64,000 nucleotides of DNA from Coix lacryma-jobi var. lacryma-jobi (Eukaryota; Streptophyta; Magnoliopsida; Poales; Poaceae): NCBI GenBank assembly GCA_009763385.1, contig CM019822.1, forward strand, positions 25,786,842 through 25,850,841. The letters are read 5' to 3'. Shown here piece after piece: positions 10,829 through 22,234 of the stretch. Position 1 is the stretch's first letter, and every line of letters begins with the position of its first letter. The notes beneath the pieces were generated by a model that did no database searches, had not been told where the DNA came from, and saw only the letters and a list, made by a program, of their open reading frames with translations. A program made the position numbers and the translations under genes.

Positions 10829-12898
10829 TGAAAGGTCCAAATTGGCTAGAGGGGGGTGAATAGCTTAATTAAAAATCTATAAAATGCTTTGGCAAACACT
10901 ATTAGTATAACAAACGGCAAAGCTTTTTGCGCTAGCCTAATAGTGTGTTGCAAGCCACCTATCCAACAATTCTAGCTAATATAACTAAGGCACACAAGCA
11001 ATTAGAGCTAGAAACTAATGCGGAATAAACTAGCTCTAGCACAACTATGATCAAGATGGTCTAAGATGAACAACTGTGTACAAAGAATGAATTATGTAAA
11101 CTAATTACAACTTAGTAACACAAGGTATATAACAAAGGATATATGACAAGGAATATTATCGACACAAATGAAATAGCTCAAGGTAAATACACAAAGTAAA
11201 TGAGCTAGATAGAGGTGGTTTCACCGAGACTTCGGGATCGCCTAGTAGAGAGCCAATCACCGGTGAAATCCACTCGTGAAGCCAATCACCAAGAATGTGA
11301 ATATGAAGACCAATCACAATAAGCACACGGGACACCAAGATTTATCCCGAGGTTCACGTGCTTGCCGGCACGCTACTCCCCGTTGTGTCGACCAACACTA
11401 GGTGATCCGGTGGCTAATCGGCGCAAAGCCAAGCTCACAAAGAGCGCCACAAGAATCTACCACTAGTGAGGTAGCTCAATGACACGAGCAATCCACTAAG
11501 GATGCCTCTTGCCGCTCCGGCGAGGTGAGGCTCCAAAACCTCTCACAATCACGATCGGTGGTGGCCAAGAACAATCCCCTTCTCTTGCCAACCACACCAC
11601 TACGCCTCCAAGCCGTCTAGGCACCGATAAATGCCAAGAGTAACAAGAAAACTCAATGCCGATGCAAAGAACTAGTGCCACTAGATTGAACTCTTTCAAA
11701 TCACGCACTAGATCACTCAATCTCACTTGGTTTGATCAAATCAACTTGGGAGATGAGTTGGAAGGCTTGCCAATACTCACTAGTATACTTAGGAATCAGA
11801 ATGTGCAAGAGATGAGCCAAGTGAGCCGGCCAAGCCCCTCAAATAGACCACCCAAGACGGCCTAGCCGTTGGGCTGAAATCGCGACCATCGGATGCACCG
11901 ATGCGCGACCATCGGACGCTGCCTCAGCGTCCGATGCTCCAGATGGAGCCACGTGTCCCCCTGAGATGAATTCGAGCCGCCAGATCCCAACGGTCATATT
12001 TCTTCGCGCCACGGTTAAAGTGACATCGGACGCTCCGATGCCACTGCTCAATGCAGTTCATTTCTGCGCTCCAATGGACGCTCCGGCACCATCACATCGG
12101 ACGCTCAACCCCCACGTCCGATGACCATGCAGAGAGGTTCCAGAGAGGGACAAAACACATCGGACACGTCCGATGCAACTGCATCGGACGCAGGCCAGCG
12201 TCCGATGCTCCCTGGAAAGCACGCTCGTGCCACGTCACCTGCATCGGACTCTGCAACAATGTTTTCTCAGCGTCCGTTGCTAGCGTCCGATGCTCCTTCA
12301 ACTTCTGACAGAAACTAGGGTTAGCCATCAGACGCTCGGTCCAGCGTCCGATGCTGTCGTCTCCAGCGTCCGATGCTGACAACTCAGCACCTTTCGCTTT
12401 CTAACTTCTACCCTTGCTCCCATGCGCCAACACCAAAGTGTCTCAACACTTGTGCACATGTGTTAGCATTTTGCAAAGCATTTTCCAAGGGGTTTTGTTA
12501 GACACTCACTAGGTCTATAACATCAATATGTTAGAGAACACCTAGTGGCACTTGAACACCGTATAAGCCGTGAATAATCTCCTCTTAATAGTACGGCTAT
12601 GTATCCTAAATGTGATCACACTCACTAAGTGTCTTGATCACCAAAACAAAGAGCCCTATAGGTTATACCTTTGCCTTCGGGCCTCTTTGCTCCATCTCTT
12701 CTCTTCTTCGTTTCACCAATGGTAGAGCACTTGAACTCTTGAGTGCTTGTGGCCATCACCATCCTCCATGGTTGCCACCTTGCTAGCTCCACCACTTGGC
12801 TTGGTCACAATCCTTTCTTATAAGCTACACACATGCTTAGCAATAGGATTAGACCAAATAGGTTTCATCAATTAACCAAAACCAAGCTAGGGCTTTCA
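10829..12898. mobile_element. Solo LTR, 2070 bp, inserted in CACTA 1
   Basis: The sequence begins TGAAAGGTCC and ends GGGCTTTCA. It is flanked by CCGCC on both sides (10824-10828 and 12899-12903), although that flank is low-complexity GC sequence. It shares the AGAGGGGGGTGAATAG motif near its left end with the LTRs at 4257, 53910 and 59248. Between 11880 and 12380 it carries many GCATCGGACG / CGTCCGATGC words. There is no internal coding region, so this is a solo LTR. Confidence 0.82.
11880..12380. repeat. Array of CATCGGACG / CGTCCGATG dyad words in LTR
   Basis: At least ten copies of CATCGGACGC or its complement GCGTCCGATG lie within 500 bp. Several adjoin as CATCGGACGCTCCGATG, which can pair as a seven-base stem. 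The same word fills part of the LTR at 59248-60823 and occurs in the one at 6880-8437. Confidence 0.85.
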
Positions 12899-13399
12899 CC
12901 GCCGCCGCCGCCGTCGCCTGCCCGGCCCCCCGCGCGCCGCCCGCCGTCGCTCACTGGCCGCCCCGGCCACCCGTACCCCGCCCGTGCCGCCGGCCGCCCC
13001 CGCGCCGAGCGCCGGCCGCCGGCCCCGGCCCGCCCCGCCCGCGCCCCACCACAGCCGGTGGGGGCCCTTGTCCGCCCGCCGGTTGGAGAGGAGGAGGAGC
13101 AGAGGAGGAGGAGGAGGAGGAGGAGAGGAGGAGGAGGAAGAGCAGCACCTGTCCGCGGTGGTCGTCGTCCCGCCGTCGTCGTCTTGCCGTTGTCGCCGTC
13201 ATCGTTCATCGCCGGCAAGGTTAGTAGTAAGTTAGTATGTTAGTAGTTAGTTTGTAGTAAGTTAGTAGTTGTGGTTTGTTAGTAGTTAGTTACTTGTAAG
13301 CTAGTAGTTAGTAGTTAGTAGTAGTAGTAATTAGTAAGTAGTTAGTAGTACTAAGTAGTTAGTGGTAGTATAAGTAGTTAGTACTTTGGCGCTGTCCTG
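12899..13399 (+). other. CACTA 1 leader: GC-rich, GGA-rich, then GTTAGTA microsatellite
   Basis: A CCG-rich stretch leads to GGTTGGAGAGGAGG and a GAG/GGA run (13085-13145). A long series of GTTAGTAGTTAG-like repeats follows (13221-13386). CACTA 2 shows the same order at 27960-28400 (GGTTGGAGAGGAGG at about 28084, GGA run, GTAGTAGTAAG). The stretch is therefore the homologous 5' leader upstream of the transposase genes. The open frames through it are low-complexity proline, arginine or serine runs and are not genes. Confidence 0.65.
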
Positions 13400-15252
13400 T
13401 GTTGACGGTCCTTAAACACCTGTTTTACCATCAACATTTGACCCTAAAGTTCACCAAAAAGACATGAAATGTAGTCAAATAGGTTTCAAACTAACCGAAT
13501 TCCACATGTCCATAGAATTTTATTTGAATGCAGGATTTGAACCAAATTTGGACATTTGGACCCACCAGGAGACAAGCCCACTCAGCAGGGCCCAAATGGG
13601 CCTAAGGGGGGTGGCACCCGCCACCCCTAGGTGGCGCCCGCCAGCTCTAAGTGGCGCCCGCCACTTGGGTTGGCCCAAGTTGCAACCCCTGACACGTCAC
13701 CGATCCGTGTGACCTCCCCAGGGTCAAATATTGGCCCTTGGTCACTAGGTCAGTGGCATCGGACGGCTCAGGAGAAAGTGGCGTGGATCAAGGCTGAATG
13801 TCGGTTGCTAGGACATGCAACCGACCTCCAAACCGCCTCGGACAACCACCTGGATGCCGTTGAAGCCAAGGCGGTGCATCCAACGGTGAGGGAGGTGGCG
13901 GCCGCCACATAGGGGTGGCGCCCGCCACTAGGGTTAGCCCTAGGTCGGCTGGCTGCCCCCTATAAGAACCCCTCTCACTCATTTGGGCTATAAATACCCC
14001 CCTGAGGCACCTCTTCATAGACATCCCTGGCATATCCCTCATATCCCACACTTCCAAGAGAAGCAAAGCAAGAGAAGCAAGTGAGAGTTAGGTTAGAAGC
14101 TTAGAGAGCTTAGGCAAGTAGGTAGCTAGTAGAGCAAGGCATCTTCGCTCTCGCGGTAGCGCTGCTCAAGGGTTAGCTCAAGAGTAGAGGCGTGCGAGTG
14201 ATCGGTTCTGGAGCTGGGAAGAGTCTTCCTTCATCTTCAGTTCAGGTTTTGCTCTTGTTACTCAAGCATTTACTATATTCTAGTTCATCATTTCAAGTAT
14301 TACTTTATTCTACTTATCAGTATTGAGTGGTATACTTGATTGATTGCTTGAGTGCCTAGCTATCCTACAGATCAATTCACTTAGCCATAGTAGTTAATCT
14401 CTAGTGAGCTTAGTGTTTGATCTTTGCCAATAGGTTGCTTAGTTAGTTTAGTGTTTATCTTATTAAGTCAAGTGTTTGCTCTGACGTCCGCAAGGGTGTC
14501 TCTATTCAAAGCTAGGATAGAGATAGTTAGAATATAGTTAAGCGTGGTGCTTAGTTATAGACTTACCTTCAGATACGGCTGGACCCCCGGATAGCTGTGG
14601 TAGCAAGCAGGTGGTGACAGCCCTGTGCGCCTTGAATTCCACCACGTAGTTGGCCCAGTTTAACAGTAAGGCTCATTGTGCTAGTGTTCAACCTAAGTAA
14701 GTGGTAAAGGCTAGTACGCCTCGATACTTGACAAGATAGGAATAAAACTATACTCAACTTAGTTGCTTTATTGTCTTTTGCCTGCCTTGCTTCGTAACTA
14801 TCTCGCTTCGTAGTTATTTTGCTTTGTAGTTATCTAGGACTAGTTAGTAGTTAGTAGTTAGTTATCCAAGCTATCCTTAGTTACCCTCTATCTACCTATC
14901 CATTCCACCTTACCTTAGCCATCCAATTCATCCTTACCTAGCCATCCATATATTCTTTGTAGCCTCTCTTCTTCCCTTTTCTCTTTTCTCTTTTCTTCGA
15001 CTCTCATCACCTCCTTGACTCAACTCATACACCACCCTAGCCTTCCCTTGGGATCAAATAAATCGACACCTGGTACTCCCAGGCGAAGTGCTACTGCGAT
15101 AGTTCTGTGCGCTTGTAGAATCTCCTCCTGGTAGATTGCATTCTCTCTAGCTAGCTCCTACTAGTGTCGGGATTGACAACCCCGCTTGGCATTAGTAGAT
15201 AGCTGCTTTAGCTCCACTCCTTTAGGTATAGTGACCGGTCTTGCTTCAAGCA
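13400..15252 (+). mobile_element. Probable Ty3/gypsy LTR in CACTA 1
   Basis: A sequence starting TGTTGACGGTCC and ending in CA at 15252 is followed at once by TTTCTGACGCCGTTGCCGGG. The latter closely resembles the primer-binding site used by plant Tat/Athila-type gypsy elements (TGGCGCCGTTGCCGGGGA, complementary to a tRNA end). Midway, GGCTATAAATACCCCC (about 13987) is a good TATA box. Upstream of it lie repeated GTGGCGCCCGCCAC dyads (13610-13665 and near 13915). No gag follows. A second, degenerate GGGCCGTTACCGGGGATAG at about 15332 shows that the adjoining internal sequence is short or rearranged. The boundaries are estimates. Confidence 0.6.
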
Positions 15253-15409
15253 TTTCTGACGCCGTTGCCGGGGATAGACTCCATAGTCTACTCCTAGTAA
15301 CAACGTTAGCAAGTGCCAACAAGCATTCCTGGGCCGTTACCGGGGATAGTTGCCTAGCTCTATCTTTAGTGAAGCTAAGAACTACCAACATCCTGCTCGG
15401 CAACAACGG
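15253..15409. other. Gypsy primer-binding-site region and internal remnant
   Basis: The sequence holds two imperfect copies of GCCGTTGCCGGGGATAG (about 15261 and 15333), each preceded by CAAGCATT. This looks like a duplicated start of a gypsy internal region. The junction back into CACTA 1 lies between here and the TnpA exon that ends at 15443. Confidence 0.45.
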
Positions 15410-17098
15410 GACCCTTGCAGGCCGGATTAAGGCCGACTTATGGGTAAGTCTTCATCACACAACATTTCTCAATACTACGCATTCATTGGAATAATTAAAG
15501 GGTACCCTATGTCTGTATGCAGCTTTACTGGACGTGCGAGCAAGGGAGAGAGGCCGAGGCGGACCGAGTGTTGGACAGAGTTGCCAAGTCCCTACTCGCG
15601 GACATGTACCACGAGGCGCGGATCCAATGCATCATCTACGCCTATGCCGACTTGTGGGGTGAGAAGGTCACAAAGACGCAGGCCAGGGAGAAGATGCGTG
15701 AGAGGGCGACTGACCTCACCAGGGAGCAGTACGAGCAGGTAAGTAGGCGTGAAGAATATTTAGGCTTCAATTGATCTTCTGACATATTACATAATTGACT
15801 TGATGTCATGCAGTTCTGTCCTGCTTGGTGCCAAAAGTTCACGGATTGTTGGAAGGCCATCGTGGACAGGTGGCTTTCGGACGAGTGGGCTGAGAGGCAC
15901 AGTGTGCGCCGGGACTTCCGCCTGGAGATGGCTAGGGTGCCACACCACCAAGGCAACCTTAGTCTCGATGCCTATGCTGAGAGATGGGTACGCTCTACTG
16001 ATTAATTTTTTTATTCTAACGCTCAATACTCATTACTTGCAATCAACTATGTGTCTTTCTTGCAGTCCCATTCGCTTGGTGGCGCGGAATGTAACTTGTT
16101 CGTGGCGTACCACCTTGCCCACAATGGCAAGGCGACCGCGCCGGAGACCCAGTACAACTTGGAGGACGGGTCTGACTCGTTCACCAACTCGGCAGCCTAC
16201 ACCAAGTTGAACGAGTACATGGTGGCGGCTCACGAGTGCTATGGGGCGGACTATGATCCGACCTCTCACCCCCTAGACACGGACTTGCTGATGAGGCTGG
16301 GAGGAGGAAGGCAGCACAGTCGCTTGTATATGGCCAGCAACACAGTCTCCTCGGACTCTGTCCCCAACCTCGCCGAGATTCGGTCTAGGAGCACGAGCTC
16401 CTCCATGGCCATACGGCCAAGGCAGCAGACCATGGCGCAACTTCAGGTTAGTACAGTTTAATTTATCGTCCATTACTCAACTTTCTTTTACATTGTTTAA
16501 TCCTTGCGGGACAAATATTGCAGGCCCAGATGCATGAGGAGATGCAGAGGTTCCAGGCCCAGCTGCAGGCTCAAGACGAGGCTCGGCAGGAGGCCCATCG
16601 CCGCGAGATGGAGGCCGCCCAAATGCGGGAGGCGCAGAGGTCGGCGGAGATAGCTCGTTTCTTTGGGAGTCTCAACATCCCAGGTGTGGTCGTGCCTCCC
16701 TCGCTGCTCAATCCGTATCTGCCGCCACCGCCGCAGCCGCCTCATAGTCCTATTGGGACTCTGGTGAGTATATATATGGTTGTTTATTGCTTTCACTTCT
16801 TCGGTCGTACTAACGACGTCGCTTCTTCGTGCAGGTGCAGTTGCAGGGTTTGGCGCCGACCCCTCCGGGTGGCCCTTCGCCACAGTCCGCGTGTCCGGCT
16901 CCAGGAGGCCCTCCTCGTCTGTCGTACTACGTGTGGCCTGGCGTTCCTCCTCAGCCCAGGTACTCCGGGCAGTCTCTTGGAGCTGCTGTGTCGCCGCCCC
17001 AGTGGCAAGGTCCTCCACCGGTCGGCTCTTCGCAAGGGTGGGGGCAGTGGGGGCAAGGTGGGAGCTCTTCAGGCACTGGGGGCGAAGGTGAGCAGTGA
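15410..17098 (+). pseudogene. TnpA-like CACTA protein gene, 5'-truncated (plant transposase Ptta/En/Spm family)
   Basis: The 3' part of a gene homologous, exon by exon, to the intact one at 32905-34949. Exons that stay in phase: a partial exon ending at 15443 (peptide GRIKADLW), then 15523-15738, 15814-15987, 16066-16446, 16524-16763 and 16835-17098, all with GT-AG borders. Recognisable parts are a WCQKFTDCWKAIVDRWLSDE segment, VPHHQGN, a GKATAPETQYN segment, and a glutamine- and glutamate-rich helix (likely coiled coil) in the fifth exon. The carboxy end is proline- and glycine-rich and closes with a TGA stop. Exons of 174 bp here and in CACTA 2 have identical length. The family members are DNA-binding accessory proteins of CACTA elements. 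The first exon and start are missing next to the gypsy segment, so no normal protein is expected. Confidence 0.82.
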
Positions 17099-17394
17099 TC
17101 GGCTTATGTGTTGGACTTATGGATTATGGACTACTCGTTTGTGTTGGACATGTGTTGGTTGAACTTTCACTTGTGATGCATGGATGGACGACATTGTGTG
17201 ACATGTATGGATTATGCGATGGATTTATGTTGTTTTGTGATGGATGAACATGAATGTGATAAATATTGTGATTTGTGTGATGAAATATGGATATGAATGT
17301 GATATATATTGTGTTCTATGTGATGGAATATGGATATGTAATATATATATTGTTTTGTGTGACAAAAATGAAAAAAAGAAAAAATTTCTCAGCT
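17099..17394. other. 3' untranslated and AT-rich spacer of CACTA 1
   Basis: Short repeats of the type GTGATGGAATATGGATATG fill this stretch between the stop codon and the right subterminal repeats. An equivalent ATATATG-rich stretch follows the TnpA gene in CACTA 2. Confidence 0.6.
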
Positions 17395-17899
17395 TTGCCG
17401 AGTGCCACACTCGGCAAAGATGCCATGGCACTCGGCAAAGCTGGGCAAAATTTCTCCAGTTCTGCCTCTTTGCCGAGTGCTGGCCACTTGGCACTAGGCA
17501 AAGAGGGCTTCTTTGCCGAGTGCCACAGCCAGCAGTCAGTAAAGATTTTTTTAAAAAAAATAAACAGATTTTCTTTGCCGAGTGCCGCCGACGTGGCACT
17601 CGGCAAAGAAGCCCTGTTTGCCGAGTGCCACGTGGATGGCACTCGACAAAGAATTTTTCAAAAAAAAAGAAAAAAAAAAATCCTTTGCCGAGTGCCTGCC
17701 ACGTCAGCACTCGGCAAAAAAGCCGTCAAGTTGACGGTCGCTGTTTTCTTTGCCGAGTGCTGACTTGGCACTCAGCAAAGGCTTTGCCGAGTGCCCGATT
17801 TCTGGCACTCGACAAAGAAACCTTTGCCGACCATTTCTTTGCTGACTAATCGTTGCCGAGTGCAAAAGAGCCTCGGCAAAGTCGCTATACCCTGTAGTG
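17395..17899. repeat. Right subterminal repeat array of CACTA 1
   Basis: More than ten copies of TTTGCCGAGTGCC or its complement, often in hairpin-like pairs, lead to the terminal CACTACAGGG (minus strand) that ends at 17899. Confidence 0.88.
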
Positions 17900-19935
17900 A
17901 CTGGGCCTTGCTAGTAGCTAGTTAACCTACCTACCTGAAGAAAGCTAATTGTTTTCTTTTTATCCTGATATAGCTAGGGATAGGTTTGTTTTTGCAACTT
18001 TGCACAATGCATGCAAACGATCGACACCGAAAGCAAGCTACGATCGAGGACGGGCAAAAAGCGATAGAAAACAAGGAGAAAATGGGTCAGGGCTAGGCGG
18101 CTAGCTATGTGTGCACACAGACAGACACATGCATGTACAGAGACAGCAGTACGCGCGCCATCATTCGTACGTGCGTATTTCCCGTTTCGTTTTCTCCTTG
18201 TCACCTTGCGTGGTTCGCCCCTTTCTCCATGCACGCATGCTGCATGTTATTGTTATCATCTCCACCGATCGCTGCTGTCTCGACGTGCGCAGTGGTAAGC
18301 TACGACACCGCCGCCACTTTAGGGTTTCTATTCTTTTCTTGCCGCTGCCGCCGCTGCTTGCCTGGCCGGGCAGAGTATACGTACGTACGCACTGTTCCTG
18401 TTCACGGTCATCAGCTCTTGTGCCTCGCAGTTTATCTAGGGCACCGGGCACGCCCCACGCCATGAGAGTTTTCAAGGATTCTGTGCAAGTACAGCCGCAC
18501 TAGCTAGTTAATACTACACCACACTGGCGCTAACACTATAGCTTTCACAAAAGTCACAACAAGTGTTACCTGCTGCAGCTACGCTGCAGGTTCATGTATG
18601 GATCAGTGTTTTTTGGACGTATATATACAGGCATGCCCACTTCATGAGATTACATGTACATACGCGTAGCAGCTTGACAGTGCGTCCATTTTGCATTTGA
18701 AAGTCTAAACGTGAACTGGGAATCATATCAGTGACAGCAGTATTTGATTTGATTCCAACGTACCTGACTACCTGTGTGCACATTGGTGGGGAGCAATGGG
18801 TGTGGCCCATATGGGGACCTGAAGAAGAGGCTTTTGCAGCAGCTCGCAATGATAGGAATCCGTCCTTGCCTCCTGCAAACCGTGGCTCAATCTGGAAACA
18901 TCAATGTGCGTGCCTGCAGCTGCAGCTGCATGCCACAGCCAGCAGCAATGTGTTTGGTTTGCCAACATCTTTTGCAGCCCCACTTCCGCGGTATACTGAT
19001 CACATAATTTATCTGCTTCGCTTTCCATGTCTCTTGTAAACCTTTTTCAGCGTTTTGAAGGAAGTGCATGCTAGTTGACCACAACTAGTATGATACAATA
19101 TATATGTCTGTGTTATTTGTACGTGTAATAAGTAAACATGATATTTTGCATTCGTTCTCTTGTTCTTTTATTGTAATAAAAACTCTTATGAAAATCACCA
19201 GGCCGGGAGAGCACTTTTGGAAACCATGTGAACTTTTCTGATACACTACTCGATTCCACTATGAATTTGTGCTCCAAAGATATTGGTAGGCTTTTATTTT
19301 TTTTCGTTACGTTCATCTTAATGTCAACAAATTTAGAGTGCAATGCATCGACTAGGATTCACAGCGTTAGCTATATCTAAGGGGGTATTGTGGTGGCAGG
19401 GCTGAATTCAACTGAGAACATCATCAAAGTCCTCATCAGGGTCAACTTCACTAAACATTGATTTCTAAGTCCTGACAATTAATACTTTATCAAATAAAGG
19501 ATTTACATTTTTTTGAAAGATCAAATCGAGTTGGTCTAAGGATTTTACAAATTTTATCAGCTCGGTGGTACTACCAAAAACGGTGCACGGCGTCGTATCC
19601 ATAAAATTAAGGAGGCAGCAGTGCGCATAAGGCAGCCGATTACTACAAAGATGTCGCTAGGAAAAAAAAGAAAGAAAGTAGAAGGCAAGAACCTGTGGCC
19701 ATGTGGGTGAGGATGATGTATGGAAACCAAGGTTAGGGGAGAGGGGCGGAGGAGGAAGAGTATGCTAGAGACAATCGTAAGGGCAGCTCCATTGTCGCGT
19801 CAAACCATGTGCCTCGAACAAAAGTAGTGTTTGTTGCCTTCGGCATACGCATCGACTTGCGGGAACCTAATGGAATTAAAAAAAATCATCTTCGTCGGGG
19901 GTGCTGGCGAGAGATGACGTGTCCAGAAAGAATAT
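17900..19935. other. Spacer, no gene seen
   Basis: Several open frames of about 60-130 codons occur between 17970 and 19340. They lack recognisable domains, overlap on both strands and have no paired splice sites. I see no supportable gene. Confidence 0.5.
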
Positions 19936-20939
19936 CACTACTACTCAAAAGATTAATGGTGGCGGTTAAAAGTGATTAATCGTGACGGTTATCACAACCG
20001 CCATCGATCAAAGGTCACCGTAAATACCAACTTTTGCAAGACTGGTTGGATAACCGTCACAGTAAATCGAACAAAAAAAACAAAAAAAACCAATGATCCC
20101 ATCTATGAGCCTACCGAGCCCATCCAGTCACCGCCACTACCTGGAACTCTGGAAGCACGTCGTCTCGGAGATGGTCACCGGAGGAGGCCACCCGTCACTG
20201 CTGCCAGATCCGGCGACACAAAGGCCGGATCCGGCCTCCCCGTGGGCTATCGTCGCTGGATCCAGCCTCCCCGTGGGCCATCATCGCTGGATGCGGCCTC
20301 CCCGAGGGCCACCGTCACCGGATCCGCGCACCGCCGTGGCCCTCCCCGCGCGGTGGCCGCTCCATGCGCCACCGAAGGAAGCAGAAAGGGCGTCGGAGAG
20401 GAGGAGAGCTCGTCAGCCCATGGAGGGCGCCGCAGCTCGCCATGCCGCTGTCGGGGGCCTAGCCCCACGTCGTGCTGCCATCATGGGGCTGCGCGTCAGA
20501 TCACCCCGCGGGGGCCATGCCCTCGCCTTCGTGCCGCGTGCTGGGCCGCCGTCGTGCGAGAGGAGACAAAGAGAGTGGAAGACCGAGAGGGGCACGAGGG
20601 AGAGAGCGCGGTGGATGGAGGGAGGAAGAGGGAGCGGCGGACTGAGGGAGGCCAAAGCCCTAACTCTTGTATTTATATTTCCATGGGCCTGTTGGGCCTT
20701 GACATTTTAGGTGACGGACATTTTTACACAACCGTCTCCTAAAATGATTAACCGTGGTGGTTTTTATAATTCAACCGCCTCAGTTAATCCATTTTAGGAG
20801 GCGGATGTTTTTAACCGTCTCGGTTAATAAAAAAGTGACCGTCACGGTTAATGCCACGATTAACCGTGGCGGTTTTCATATTTGCCCGCCACGGTTAAAA
20901 AAACTCAACTGCCTCGCAAAAGATTTTTGTGTAGTAGTG
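19936..20939. mobile_element. Small non-autonomous CACTA element, 1004 bp
   Basis: The left end is CACTACTACTCAAAAGATT. The right end, on the minus strand, is CACTACTACACAAAAATC. The trinucleotide TAT flanks both sides (19933-19935 and 20940-20942). Subterminal repeats are variants of TTAACCGTGGCGGTT, again arranged as dyads (for example at 20855-20900). The middle (about 20110-20660) is GC-rich, unlike the ends, and includes about three copies of a 33-bp unit containing GGCCTCCCCGTGGGC (20221-20320). It has no transposase, so it depends on another CACTA. The GC-rich core could be captured host DNA. Confidence 0.88.
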
Positions 20940-21713
20940 TATCCCTCAGTGTGACTCATATCTACAAACTCCAATTTTCTTCCCATACAGTTCGCTTGTG
21001 GCCAACACTGGAGCTGCTCTAAGAGGGTTAACTAGGGTTGATGACGCTACTGTATATCATTGAACGATGAAAAATGGCGCTATATATATGGGAGTAAAGG
21101 TTAGATATACTAGTACTACTGTTGTAGCGAAGTAACGTGGGTGGCTAGATATTTTCGCTGGAAATTAAAGCTATAGAGCGAAATGGGTGGCCATTTTTTC
21201 AAGGGTTGGTGGAAAAGCTAGCAAAACCTGCCCCTGACCCAGCCTACTACTCTGAACACGTATCCAAGACGGTGATGATTCAAAGGGAGAGGCCGGATTG
21301 CAATGTGCGCGCTACAGAGATATACTCATATACAGTACTGAAAACGAGTGAACTGGCCGGCCAGTGCATGCTCTTTTTGTGAGGCGCGAGAGCATCGTCC
21401 TAGCTAAAGGGACATGTAGATCGATCGGTCGATTGGGCAATCGATCACAGGGGACAAAAGGTACAATCAGTGCTATATCCCTGTACGCCGAACGATCGCT
21501 GCAATAATATGTGCCCCGCCTAGTTTGCTGCGGTCGAAGCGCCACTGAAGACGCAATTAGCAGCTTGGATGATAAAGCTGATCGAGGTAGTAGAACAGCA
21601 TATATATGTATATATCCATGCAAGGACTGGTGATCATCAACAGTTAGGCACCGTTAGCTTCAGATTACAAGTCGGCTTAGCTTATCAGCCGTCAGAACAG
21701 TAGTTTTCTCCAG
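20940..21713. other. Spacer, no gene seen
   Basis: There are no supported genes. One minus-strand frame of about 100 codons (21312-21623) has no recognisable features. Confidence 0.5.
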
Positions 21714-22234
21714 GGTTTTAAATCTCTGGCTAAGAGATTTATCACATAACATACAAAATAGCTATAGCGTAGGCTAAACGAGGCTATAGTGGGCTATAGT
21801 CGTTAGATTGTACTCCCTCCGTATCGGAAATAGATGTCGTTTTAGACAAGGTTTGAGTCAAGCAGTCTTGTGGATGCTCCTTTGCGGCTGGTCCTCCAGC
21901 GTACTTTGTATGGATCCTTGCTTTATAAAAGCAGAGTTTATCTCCTTAAAAAAATATAATCATGAATAACTTTTAAATTATTAAGTTTAGAGATGTAAAA
22001 ATTATATAAATAAATTTTTCTTGAAAAGTACTTTCATAAATATATATATATACCACTTTACAATAAATATTTTTAAAGAAACAAGTGGTCAAAGTTGTAC
22101 TTTGGAGACGGTGTCGCTGTTCTAAACAACATATAAAAGCGATACAGAGGGAGTATATAAACACAAATAACTTGATCAGTCTCAAACAGCTATAGCTGGC
22201 TATAGCGACAGCTATAACCGGAGATTTAAAAACC
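21714..22234. mobile_element. hAT-like MITE, interrupted by a Stowaway MITE
   Basis: The left end GGTTTTAAATCTCTGG and the right end (minus strand) GGTTTTTAAATCTCCGG are inverted repeats. Flanking octamers TTCTCCAG and TTCTCTTG match at six of eight positions, as an old eight-base target duplication might. Inside, GGCTATAG words occur in both orientations on either side of the Stowaway insertion. Confidence 0.6.
21813..22153. mobile_element. Stowaway-type MITE, 341 bp
   Basis: The sequence begins CTCCCTCCGTATCGG and ends CAGAGGGAG, with TA on both sides (21811-21812 and 22154-22155). This is the standard signature of Stowaway (Tc1/mariner-derived) MITEs in grasses. It lies inside the older MITE at 21714-22234. 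Confidence 0.85.

Larger units (their letters stand above)
9089..17899 (+). mobile_element. CACTA (En/Spm-type) transposon 1, deletion derivative, 8.8 kb
   Basis: The left end is CACTACAGGAAAC. The right end, on the other strand, is CACTACAGGGTATAGC. The three bases ACT flank both sides (9086-9088 and 17900-17902), as expected for CACTA target duplications. Inside are dense TTTGCCGAGTGCC subterminal repeats at both ends and a large inverted repeat (9510-10577). There follows a GC- and GGA-rich leader (12899-13200) and the 3' part of a TnpA-like gene (15410-17098). The TNP2 transposase gene that should lie between leader and TnpA is missing. A gypsy LTR segment (about 13400-15420) occupies that position. 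A separate solo LTR (10829-12898) has inserted in the leader. The element cannot supply its own transposase. Confidence 0.9.

Noticed and set aside
12833..13243. Open frames in the GC-rich leader of CACTA 1
   Set aside because: These are proline/arginine-rich translations of CCG and GGA repeats, matching a non-coding leader in CACTA 2.
17244..17849. Open frames of about 200 codons at the right of CACTA 1
   Set aside because: They are made of translated TTTGCCGAGTGCC repeats (LPSA, AECH and similar words) with no independent support.
18100..19040. Possible small host gene between CACTA 1 and the 1-kb CACTA
   Set aside because: Overlapping open frames on both strands have no domain, no paired splice sites and no consistent frame.
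20093..20710. A 205-codon host-like protein in the small CACTA
   Set aside because: It is proline/arginine-rich, contains tandem repeats and overlaps another frame of 256 codons. It is more likely a composition effect, though a captured fragment is possible.
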